From Chrysogorgia sp. JL179-B06 (taxonomy: Eukaryota; Cnidaria; Anthozoa; Scleralcyonacea; Chrysogorgiidae), in assembly GCA_035772405.1 (NCBI GenBank), contig JAYKKM010000043.1, positions 2,502,501 through 2,566,500 of the forward strand: a stretch of 64,000 bases of DNA, written 5' to 3'. Both the position numbers and the translations under genes were made by a program. The notes under the pieces are model-generated. The model saw only the letters and a list, made by a program, of their open reading frames with translations. It searched no databases and had not been told where the DNA came from. This document shows, one piece after another, positions 22,612-33,591 of the stretch; position 1 is the stretch's first letter, and each line of letters opens with the position of its first letter.

Positions 22612-25600
22612 AGCTAACATGTAATTCACAAATTTATATTTTCTTCTGAAATTTTGCACATATTATTCAAACGCAAAGCTAGTATTTATTCCAAAAGTTT
22701 AGGACATTTCAACGATTTCTTCATGTTTTGTAAAAATGGGGTATATTTCCCCTGGCTAGGGTTAGAGCCTGTATGACAAGCTAACATGTAATTCACAAAT
22801 TTATATTTAATATTTTCTTCTCAAATTTTGCACGTTAGATCATAATAGTCAAAGCCTGTATGACAAGCTAACATGTAATTCACAAAGTTATATTTAATAT
22901 TTTCTTCTAAAATTTTGCACATATTATTCCAACGTAAAGCTAGTATTTATACCAAAATTTTAGGACATTTCAACGATTTCTTCATGTTTTGTAAAAATGG
23001 GGTATATTTCCCCTAGCTAGGGTTAGATCATAATAGTCAAAGCCTGTATGACAAGCTAACATGTAATTCACAAAGTTATATATTTAATATTTTCTTCTGA
23101 AATTTTGCACATATTATTCCAACGTAAAGCTAGTATTTATACCAAAATTTTAGGACATTTCAACGATTTCTTCATGTTTTGTAAAAATGGGGTATATTTC
23201 CCCTAGCTAGGGACAAGCTAACATGTAATTCAGAAATTTATATTTAATATTTTCTTCTGAAATTTTGCACATATTATTCAAACGCAAAGGTAGTATTTAT
23301 TCCAAAATTTTAGGACATTTCAACGATTTCTTCGTGTTTTATAAAAACGGGGTATATTTCCCCTAGCTAGGGTTATATCACAATAGTCAAAGACTGTATG
23401 ACAAGCTAACATGTAATTAATTCACAATATTTAATATATAACATAACATGAATTACGTGAGGGGGAGATCTCAGACTGGGGGATAACAGGTGTAACGGTC
23501 TGAGATTGTCACCGTGCTGAGATCGTCTGATCATGCGCACTGGCTATTGTGGTCTAACCCTAGCTACGGGAAATTATACCCCGTTTTTATAAAACGAGAA
23601 GAAATCGTTGAAATATCCTAAAATTTTGGAATAAATACTACCTTTGCGTTTGAATAATATGTGCAAAATTTCAGAAGAAAATATTAAATATATAACTTTG
23701 TGAATTTTATGATCTAACCCTAGCAAGGGGAAATATACCCCATTTTTATAAAACGCGAAGAAATCGTTGAAATGTCCTAACATTTTGGAATAAATACTAC
23801 CTTTGCGTTTGAATAATATGTGCAAAATTTCAGAAGAAAATATTTAATATAAATTTGTGATTTACATGTTAGCTTGTCATACAGGCTATTGTGATCTAAC
23901 CGGGGAAACATACCCCATTTTTACAAAACATGAAGAAATCGTTGAAATGTCCTAAAATTTTGGAATAAATACTACCTTTGCGTTTGAATAATATGTGCAA
24001 AATTTCAGAAGAAAATATTAAATATAAATTTCTGAATTACATGTTAGCTTGTCATACAGGCTTTAACCCTAGCTAGGGGAAATATACCCCATTTTTACAA
24101 AACATGAAGAAATCGTTGAAATGTCCTAAAATTTTGGTATAAATACTAGCTTTACGTTGGAATAATATGTGCAAAATTTCAGAAAGAAAATATTAAATAT
24201 ATAACTTTGTGAATTACATGTTAGCTTGTCATACAGGCTCTAACCCTAGCTAGGGGAAATATACCCCATTTTTACAAAACATGAAGAAACCGTTGAAATG
24301 TCCTAAAATTTTGGAATAAATACTACCTTTGCGTTTGAATAATATGTGCAAAATTTCAGAAGAAAATATTAAATATAAATTTGTGATTTACATGTTAGCT
24401 TGTCATACAGGCTATTGTGATCTAACCGGGGAAACATACCCCGTTTTTACAAAACATGAAGAAATCGTTGAAATGTCCTAAAATTTTGGAATAAATACTA
24501 GCTTTACGTTGGAATAATATGTGCAAAATTTCAGAAGAAAATATTAAATATAACTTTGTGAATTACATGTATCTAACCCTAGCTAGGGGAAATATACCCC
24601 ATTTTTACAAAACATGAAGAAATCGTTGAAATGTCTTAAAATTTTGGTATAAATACTAGCTTTACGTTGGAATAATATGTGCAAAATTTCAGAAGAAAAT
24701 ATTAAATATATAACTTTGTGAATTTTATGATCTAACCCTAGCAAGGGGAAATATACCCCATTTTTATAAAACGCGAAGAAATCGTTGAAATGTCCTAACA
24801 TTTTGGAATAAATACTACCTTTGCGTTTGAATAATATGTGCAAAATTTCAGAAGAAAATATTTAATATAAATTTGTGATTTACATGTTAGCTTGTCATAC
24901 AGGCTATTGTGATCTAACCGGGGAAACATACCCCATTTTTACAAAACATGAAGAAATCGTTGAAATGTCCTAAAATTTTGGAATAAATACTACCTTTGCG
25001 TTTGAATAATATGTGCAAAATTTCAGAAGAAAATATTAAATATAAATTTCTGAATTACATGTTAGCTTGTCATACAGGCTTTAACCCTAGCTAGGGGAAA
25101 TATACCCCATTTTTACAAAACATGAAGAAATCGTTGAAATGTCCTAAAATTTTGGTATAAATACTAGCTTTACGTTGGAATAATATGTGCAAAATTTCAG
25201 AAGAAAATATTAAATATATAACTTTGTGAATTACATGTTAGCTTGTCATACAGGCTCTAACCCTAGCTAGGGGAAATATACCCCATTTTTACAAAACATG
25301 AAGAAACCGTTGAAATGTCCTAAAATTTTGGAATAAATACTACCTTTGCGTTTGAATAATATGTGCAAAATTTCAGAAGAAAATATTAAATATAAATTTG
25401 TGATTTACATGTTAGCTTGTCATACAGGCTATTGTGATCTAACCGGGGAAACATACCCCGTTTTTACAAAACATGAAGAAATCGTTGAAATGTCCTAAAA
25501 TTTTGGAATAAATACTAGCTTTACGTTGGAATAATATGTGCAAAATGTTAGAAGAAAATATTAAATATAACTTTGTGAATTACATGTTAGCTTGTCATAC

Positions 25601-26222
25601 AGGCTTTGACTATTATGATCTAACCCTAGCTAGGGGAAATATACCCCATTTTTACAAAACATGAAGAAATCGTTGAAATGTCCTAAAATTTTGGAATAAA
25701 TACTAGCTTTGTGTTTGAATAATATGTGCAAAATTTCAGAAGAAAATATTAAATATAACTTTGTGAATTACATGTTAGCTTGTCATACAGGCTTTGACTA
25801 TTATGATCTAACCCTAGCTAGGGAAAATATACCCCATTTTTACAAAACATGAAGAAATCGTTGAAATGTCCTAAAATTTTGGTATAAATACTAGCTTTAC
25901 GTTGGAATAATATGTGCAAAATTTTAGAAGAAAATATTAAATATAACTTTGTGAATTACATGTTAGCTTGTCATACAGGCTTTGACTATTATGATCTAAC
26001 GTGCAAAATTTGAGAAGAAAATATTAAATATAAATTTGTGAATTACATGTTAGCTTGTCATACAGGCTCTAACCCTAGCCAGGGGAAATATACCCCATTT
26101 TTACAAAACATGAAGAAATCGTTGAAATGTCCTAAACTTTTGGAATAAATACTAGCTTTGCGTTTGAATAATATGTGCAAAATTTCAGAAGAAAATATAA
26201 ATTTGTGAATTACATGTTAGCT
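22612..26222. repeat. tandem repeats in the fold-back centre, two orientations
   Basis: Units of about 165-185 bp contain, in order, CCCTAGCTAGGGGAAATATA, a GAAATCGTTGAAATGTCC block, AATAATATGTGCAAAATTTC and ACATGTTAGCTTGTCATACA. About five units run left of 23.44 kb in one orientation and about fifteen run right of 23.56 kb in the other. The short junction (about 23455-23555) is unique and contains its own stem (GAGATCTCAGACTG / CGGTCTGAGAT). Within the right block a higher-order period of 1018 bp is clear: 23701 and 24719, 23881 and 24899 start identical stretches. Confidence 0.85.
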
Positions 26223-28012
26223 TTTCATGCTAGGATAGTATTAGACTGAAGTATTCTTTATTTAAACAATACTTACTAATAAGGATTCGAAGCTGAATTA
26301 AAAACAACCACGCTCAACTAATAAGTCATATCCGAGCCAATAACAAAAAGCCTATAACAAACCTTGCAGCATCACTCAGTGCTCGGAGCTTTTGAACATG
26401 GCGGTTCACTAATTCTTTCGTATCACCGACACAGTGTAACTAATGAGTCAAACTAGAGCTTCGCAGCGTATCCTTATCTTTCTCGATAAGTAGTGTGAAA
26501 AACCTTCTCAATGAAACATACCAACCATTTTATAAAAAAGTAGAGTGCTGCGTGGCAGTTTACCACCATTTTATAGTCCACATCTCACAAGAAGTCTTAC
26601 TTTTGAATCTATCTACAGCAATAACAACATGCAAATTTTCGTTTTGACGTCAACAACTTTTGTCATTCCTGTTTGAAGTTACTGTTGAAAACCACTTAGG
26701 ACTTGGCCCGAAGAGGCGTTAATAAACTCACATCACATGTTCTATCGGTCAAAAACTACTTGGGCTATGCCCTCTTTATTTTAAATCCCATAAAACACTG
26801 CTGCTCGTTTATTAAACATTACTTAACTACTGTAATTAACACACATCACAATTTTTTTATAATTGATGCCTTGCAACCAGTCCCTCGAGATACAGAAGAC
26901 AAATGTTTGGTGGTCATGTTGGTGCCACAAACAAAAGAAGTCAATGATATTCTTTTTTAAGTTCCATCAACATGGCCGCGGTGACGTAGTGTAACATCTA
27001 CTGTGTAACGTCTATTGTGTCAATACATTTAGTTGGACGATGAATTGGTGTAACATCTACTGTGGGTTGGAATCGAACCAACCATGATATTCATCCAGAC
27101 ACAGTTTCCTTGTTATGACACATTCATTGACAATTACTATTTAAAGTGATTATGAAATGAAATTTTTTCGTTTTTCTATTATTTGATTATATAAGAATAT
27201 AAAAAATTCTGATAGTATTGGACATGTTCATTTTGTATTTACGTGTTTAGGATGCACCTTGCTTTCAGGTTCAAAGTTGATAGATGTCACAGATAGATGT
27301 CACAGATAGCACCACAATGTCAACAAAATAATGCAGCCAAAAACGTCATTTTGACGTCACATGGTGGACGTCATTACCATGAAATTATTTAGCTTTGGGT
27401 CGACGAATGCCATTGTCTGTGACGTCACAGTCCTGGCTAACATTTAGTCTAAATAAATGGCAATTTTAATGAAAAAAATATAGCACTTTCCGAACACGTA
27501 AATGCAAATTTAGTATAAGCAACCATATCATTCTGATTTAATATATTATATATGTAGTATCAGGTTGTCCTTCAGCAGCACAGAATAACCGGTTTTGGCC
27601 AGTTTAGTAGTGAAAGGGTTAACAATCAAGATTGTAAGAGCGTGGAATAAATTTAAAAAACATTTTAAATTGTAATTTGTTCATAATAAAGCTACACCTG
27701 TATATACTTGATCAATATTTGTGTTTTAAATATTTAACAATTATTGGAAGAGTTTGAGCACGATATCAAGAAATCAAGAATCACCAAGGCCGAGGTAATC
27801 AAGAATCCTAACTTCTGTGAGAAGTGGCAGTCATACCGGGTGACTGGACGAAACTGCTTGAAACTGGGAGTCTCACGGTCAAACCATAGATACTGTATAG
27901 TTAACCGTCATGGGGCCATGGGCTGCTTCTTTATGAGTAAAACCTTCAACAGAGTAAAAGGGCCAATTCAATAGTCACATGGTTAATTGAGATTAGTATT
28001 GGTATACAGATC

Positions 28013-28233
28013 ACAGTATAATACTAGAGGGGGGTTCCTATCTTAATTTCAGTCAACTGCAGGTAACCAATTGAATGCTGCCATCTTGGCTTTTTTGGAG
28101 GCAAACATTAGGCACATTGGTTGGCAAAGTACTGGGTCTAGCACATTTGCCAACCAATTAACTGAAATACCATAGGTAATAGTGGCTTCCATTGTGGTTA
28201 CTGCCAATGCCCCCTCTAGTATTATACTACTGT
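28013..28233. mobile_element. nested MITE in right arm
   Basis: Mirror image of the MITE at 20602-20822. Confidence 0.55.
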
Positions 28234-28388
28234 ATATGATCTCTACGAGTATTATACCTTTGACTAACTGGGGTAAAATACTAAAGGGCCAATTCAGTAG
28301 CCAAAGGCTTAAATTAAAAGCCACACATTTACATTAACAATAGAAATTAAAGAAGATTAAACTAAATATTATACTGCACATAATTGTC

Positions 28389-28434
28389 ACCTGATGTATA
28401 TTATAATGAGGGCTGTGCTTGAAACGTCAGTATT
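28389..28434 (+). ncRNA. hammerhead-like motif in the fold-back right arm
   Basis: Related to the intron motif: CCTGATGT, then ATGAGGGCTGTGCTTGAAAC and GTCAGTAT. Stem III is 7 bp with one wobble. The mirror copy on the minus strand is 20401-20446. The catalytic strand is eroded. Confidence 0.2.
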
Positions 28435-29471
28435 TTGTTATTAAAACCTCAGCAGTTCACTTTTTCACTATTGTATAGCTTTACTTTGTGCTTCTTGCTG
28501 GGCTTTGATATTCATTTCAAGATTAACAATTGCTCATGTAAATTATGAAAATTGCTGTCCATGTGGGGACCTGAGATTGCATTGTGCTGAGATGGTAATG
28601 CTCTCTAATGCATTTCAAAATGTTGCTTCTTCAATGGATATTACATTACAAATTTACAGTTTATGCTTCTGCGAGAGAATTCACATTGTCAGTTAAGTGT
28701 TGTAGCTGTAAAGTTGAGGATAATAATAACATTTTTGCATGATTGTGTCACACAAAAAATCAACACCTTTATTCGATCACATAAATCGATACACATTTGC
28801 AGCAGGTTGACTGACATACTTTAACTTACTGTTTAAAGTAATAATCAATACAGATAATATCTCTGCACTGCGAAGTTGGGCAACTCTTTTGATGGCTTAA
28901 TGACAGTACGAAGTGGTTGGACATTAAAGGAACAAAACATTCAGCCCGTAAAATAGCACAACCTTAGTGTTTAATATGAAATGAATGAATGAATGAATAT
29001 GTAATTGATCATCCCCAAAAAGGGGCTTTTCAGAATCAATATATTGTACCTTTACAATACACTTTAAATAAATTGCATTGCAGCTGGTTGTTAACTGAAC
29101 AAACAGGGGGAACATAGTACCTGCTAATTATGATGCTTAATGGCCATAAGATAAGTACTGTATATGCAGCTCAAAAAGCCATCCAAACAAACATAATTGC
29201 AGGTTTTTATTATAAAATAACTTTGCTGTTTGTGCTTTTATTTTTATTCATACAACTACTACAGGATGTATTAAGCATGAAAACAAGCTCAATAACTTGC
29301 TCAAAAATGCTAATAAAAGCAAAAACAGTTCACAAAGCTTGGGTAGCTTTCTGGCTACTACAGTGTAGGTTGCCTGGATATATAGTTTGGCCTGTTGGCC
29401 ATATGGCCCATATATTAAAAGTGCATGTTAAACTATTAACTTCAATAAAACTAAAGACATCAATTACAAAC

Positions 29472-29937
29472 CTTGTATATTTCGGGAATGTGGAAGTAGT
29501 TCCGCCCATCGTGAACCATCTTTACACAATCTGAACAAAAGTATTGCCCAGGACCAGGTCCACAATCCAAGCATCGACAAGATGGATAGCACAAGTTTCA
29601 CAATTCAGGCTGGAAAACGCTTCCTCTTCAATGCGAGCTTTAAGTAGCGACTCTCGAATTGTTTCCCAGCGGTTAAACTCTTTACATGTAACTCGTCGTT
29701 GCTGGTGATTTGACAAACCGCCTTGTTTTTCAGGTATTAATGGTTCTTCATTGGTTTAACTTTAATACTTGCATCGTCGTTTGATCCGAAACTAGCTTGA
29801 AGAATCAATTTCAGTTCTTTCCAAAAGTTGATGCGTAGTTGTCCTAACTCTAACATTCCCTGAAGTAATTTTTCCTCTTGTAGATTGAGTATAGACACGC
29901 ACTTTGCAAGCTTTAAAACGCTTCGATCGACGGCCAT
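29472..29937 (-). pseudogene. cysteine-cluster ORF at the right tip (mirror copy)
   Basis: Exact mirror of the left-tip ORF, with the same two frame changes and the same donor site. Shared lesions mean that the arms were duplicated or converted after the gene had decayed. Confidence 0.4.
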
Positions 29938-30328
29938 GAAGATGGCCTCGATCCGCCATATTTACTGTAATATATTTTTCGATTTGGTTCCAGGACCTTA
30001 GCTACAGCCGAGCCAGGTTGCTCAGGTGATAATTCCTATCACATATATCCGACGTTCTAAAATTTAGAACTGTCACTATAAGCGATTTAGAACAGGAGGA
30101 ACGGGTGCAATTCCAGCCGGAAGGCCTTGAAGTTGCATTTTTCGCAACTGGTCCCGGTTTGGTCTTAAAATGTATGTATTCCAACACTCGAAATTTTCCT
30201 TCACCATAAATCCTTTCAACATGTAGTTTGATCGAGTGAAATGCCAAATATTACCTATAATATACCCAGAATCTTATCCCGGCATTACCACCATATATAC
30301 AGAACTCGTGACTAGGCTCTCGGCAACG

Positions 30329-30400
30329 GCTTCCGTAGCTCAGTGGTCAGAGCACTGCACTAGCATCGCAGGGTCGCGGGTTCAATTCCAGCCGGAAGGC
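30329..30400 (+). tRNA. tRNA-Ala(AGC)-like, copy 8
   Basis: Identical cloverleaf to copy 1. The spacer has one C-to-T (TTTTTCGTAACT). Confidence 0.55.
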
Positions 30401-30603
30401 CTTGAAGTTGCATTTTTCGTAACTGGTCCCGGTTTGGTCTTAAAATGTATGTATTCCAACACTCGAAATTTTCCTTCACCATAAATCCTTTCAACATGTA
30501 GTTTGATCGAGTGAAATGCCAAATATTACCTATAATATACCCAGAATCTTATCCCGGCATTACCACCATATATACAGAACTCGTGACTAGGCTCTCGGCA
30601 ACG

Positions 30604-30675
30604 GCTTCCGTAGCTCAGTGGTCAGAGCACTGCACTAGCATCGCAGGGTCGCGGGTTCAATTCCAGCCGGAAGGC
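30604..30675 (+). tRNA. tRNA-Ala(AGC)-like, copy 9
   Basis: Identical cloverleaf to copy 1; the last complete unit before the array is lost in TA repeats. Confidence 0.55.
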
Positions 30676-30803
30676 CTTGAAGTTGCATTTTTCGCAACTG
30701 GTCCCGGTTTGGTCTTAAAATGTATGTATTCCAACACTCGAAATTTTCCTTCACCATAAATCCTTTCAACATGTAGTTTGATCGAGTGAAATGCCAAATA
30801 TTA

Positions 30804-30837
<34 letters not shown>

Positions 30838-30838
<1 letters not shown>

Positions 30839-31835
30839 GTGTAGGTTTTGGTCTACGAAATGCAAAGAGTGCTCAACAACATATAGTTAGAGCAAATAAT
30901 AGATTTTCGCTTACCTCAAAACTGGTCTGCTACAACTTGTTTCATCTGTAAAAGAATCTTCAGGCAGTGACAATATCGAAAGGGATGACCGCTTATTTAT
31001 AGGCTTTCTGCCTGAAAAATAAGCGTCCTGTGATGGTATAGGGATATTCTTTAGCGAATAGTCAAATCGAAATTGCCGCATTTTAAGGTTAGATAGGAAT
31101 GAATAACGTAAACAAGAGTGCACAACCGATATACGGGTGCAAATATACGTGTAGGTTTTGGTCTACGAAATGCAAAGAGTGCTCAACAACATATAGTTAG
31201 AGCAAATAATAGAATAATACCGCAGGATAGGGACGCTACTAATTGCAGTTGTAGAGAGAACACCATTTGCCCGCTTCAAGAACAATGCATGACTAGAGAC
31301 ATAGTATACAAAGCAACAGTGACAGTAAACATCACAAACGAAATAAAACACTACATTGGTATGACTGCAACCACATTCAAAGAGCGATTGGCCAACCACA
31401 CTAAATCTTTTCAACATAAAAAGCATGAAAATGACACCGAACTTTCGAAATATATTTGGACATTGAAAGAAAACAATAAAGATTTCAGTATTAATTGGCA
31501 AATTCTAAAACATTCTATTTCGTACACAGGAGGATCAAAACGATGCAATTTATGTTTAGAAGAAAAATTTTGTATTTTAAAAGAAAAAAATAAGAATAGT
31601 TTACTCAACAAAAGAGCGGAAATAATTTCACAGTGTCGTCATCGTAATAAATTTCGCGTAATCAACGCAAACAAAGCCATGACCTCATGCTTTGTCCCCC
31701 ACATACGCCCCCACTTTCCGGCAGAAAGCCTATAAATAAGCGGTCATCCCTTTCGATATTGTCACTGCCTGAAGATTCTTTTACAGATGAAACAAGTTGT
31801 AGCAGACCAGTTTTGAGGTAAGCGAAAATCTATAT
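30838..31835. mobile_element. rearranged Penelope-like element
   Basis: Three pieces. 30838-30903 is a direct copy of 31148-31213. 30904-31123 is inverted: on the minus strand it reads MRQFRFDYSLKNIPIPSQDA, the start of a PLE protein, and then runs into sequence that is the reverse complement of the 3' tail (30904-31015 pairs with 31722-31832). 31118-31735 carries the plus-strand endonuclease. Such partly inverted terminal copies are typical of PLE insertions. TA runs flank both sides. Confidence 0.65.
31118..31735 (+). CDS. PLE C-terminal GIY-YIG endonuclease fragment
   Basis: Open frame of 205 codons. A Cys-rich start (NCSCRENTICPLQEQC) precedes the GIY-YIG nuclease: IVYKATV, HYIGMTATTFKERLANH, then LSKYIW and a second Cys pair in KRCNLCLEEKFCILKE, ending in LLNKRAEIISQCRHRNKF. 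This is the standard C-terminus of invertebrate PLE proteins, which nicks target DNA for reverse transcription. The RT domain is absent, so it is a 5'-truncated insertion rather than a complete gene, although no stop interrupts the nuclease. Confidence 0.7.
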   Translation: MHNRYTGANIRVGFGLRNAKSAQQHIVRANNRIIPQDRDATNCSCRENTICPLQEQCMTRDIVYKATVTVNITNEIKHYIGMTATTFKERLANHTKSFQHKKHENDTELSKYIWTLKENNKDFSINWQILKHSISYTGGSKRCNLCLEEKFCILKEKNKNSLLNKRAEIISQCRHRNKFRVINANKAMTSCFVPHIRPHFPAESL

Positions 31836-31860
31836 ATATATATATATATATATATAGATA

Positions 31861-32687
31861 CCGGGTGACCCAAAAAAAAGTACTCCGGTTTGATTCATAA
31901 TAACTTCTAAACAAGTGAAGCTATTAAATTGAAATAACTTTCATTAGATAGAGGGAAGACTAGTTTAGATTTTGATATATTACAGTTGTATTTTACTTAA
32001 AAATTCACGGAGATATTAATGTTCAAAATAGGTAGCATATTTCTGGATGTGTCTAAAATATGCAAAAAACGCCGTATCAAATTCTTAATGTTGGATGTCT
32101 CTGGGGAGTTGCATGTTATGTCTTATGGAGTTATGGTTTGATTGTGTTTCATTCTGAGTTTATTCTGAACATGAACAAATTTGGAATGTACCACATGATC
32201 AGCAACCGCAGAATTTAGAAGAGCTTCGCAACTCAATTGTGACAGCATGCCGTAATCTAGAACAACGAATGATCCATGACTCCTTCGACGCAATGGTGTC
32301 ACGGGCTAGGCAGTGCATTCGTGCTAGAGGACACGCGATTCCGAACGAATAAATCTTGCTTGTATTTTGTAAATAATAATACTTCGTTTCATAATAAACA
32401 ATTTGTCAAGTGTCATTTATTTACTGCTAATAGTGCGTGTTTCAGTTGAGCAAAGCTTGATTAATATTTGATACGGCGTTTTTTGCATATTTTAGACACA
32501 TCCAGAAATATGCTACCGAGTTTGAACATTAATATCTCCGTGAATTTTTAAGTAAAATACAACTGTCATATTTCAAAATCTAAGTTAGTCTTCCCTCTAT
32601 CTAATGAAAGTTATTTCAGTTTAATAGCTTCACTCGTTTAGAAGTTATTATGAATCAAACCGGAGTACTTTTTTTTGGGTCACCCGG
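31861..32687. mobile_element. Tc1/mariner element with ~225-bp TIRs
   Basis: Flanked by TA. Ends CCGGGTGACCCAAAAAAAAG are inverted, and the inverted repeat stays alignable for about 225 bp on each side (31861-32087 and 32462-32687). The middle keeps the end of a transposase gene. The right end runs directly into a GATA/GACA microsatellite. Confidence 0.85.
32167..32352 (+). pseudogene. mariner-like transposase C-terminal remnant
   Basis: 62 codons to a stop: NLEELRNSIVTACRNLEQRM followed by ARQCIRARGHAI. The LEELR...I..AC pattern followed by an R-x-x-x-C-I-R-A-x-G-x-H-I-type end is the usual C-terminus of mariner-like transposases. The catalytic DDE/D part is deleted. Confidence 0.6.
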
Positions 32688-33557
<870 letters not shown>

Positions 33558-33591
33558 ATGAGTGCAGACGAGAGTTTCTCGCCCAATCAAG
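33558..33591 (+). CDS. nuclear receptor exon 1 (start)
   Basis: Encodes [11 protein letters not shown] plus the first base of a Gly codon. Donor CAAG|GTATGT. The phase fits exon 2 exactly. Confidence 0.8.

Larger units (their letters stand above)
26223..29471. other. right arm interior (mirror of left arm)
   Basis: Reverse complement of 19365-22611. No intact gene. The longest frame difference from the left arm (29130-29534) arises only from one base fewer in an A run. Confidence 0.6.
18729..30107. mobile_element. 11.4-kb fold-back (giant inverted-repeat) element
   Basis: The first bases CACCCGTTCCTCC and the last bases GGAGGAACGGGTG are exact inverted repeats. The symmetry continues for about 4.35 kb on each side (18729 to about 23085 and about 25750 to 30107). 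Mirrored positions sum to 48836 at the tips and 48834-48835 near the centre, so the arms differ by only a few single-base indels, for example a T run at about 19510 and a TCAT run at about 19850. The translated segments I compared are identical in both arms. The middle (about 23.1-25.75 kb) is tandem repeats that switch orientation near 23.5 kb. CAATTCC at 18722-18728 and 30108-30114 is a 7-bp target duplication. This is the architecture of a fold-back transposon; no intact transposase is present. Confidence 0.85.
30108..30805 (+). repeat. tandem tRNA-Ala units, right part
   Basis: Resumes with the 3' end of the interrupted unit, then two more complete 275-bp units. It ends in the spacer at a (TA)n run (about 30807-30836). 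Together with the left part the array had at least nine units before the insertion. Confidence 0.9.

Noticed and set aside
22612..26222. CRISPR-like regular repeats
   Set aside because: Units of 165-185 bp are repeated along their whole length with no unique spacers, and the genome is eukaryotic.
18729..30107. Assembly artefact as explanation of the palindrome
   Set aside because: Not fully excluded, but the 7-bp target duplication in the tRNA unit, the unequal centre and the small indels between arms favour a real element.
30904..31140. Hammerhead ribozyme in the PLE at 30.9-31.8 kb
   Set aside because: No CUGAUGA plus GAAA arrangement could be found on either strand.
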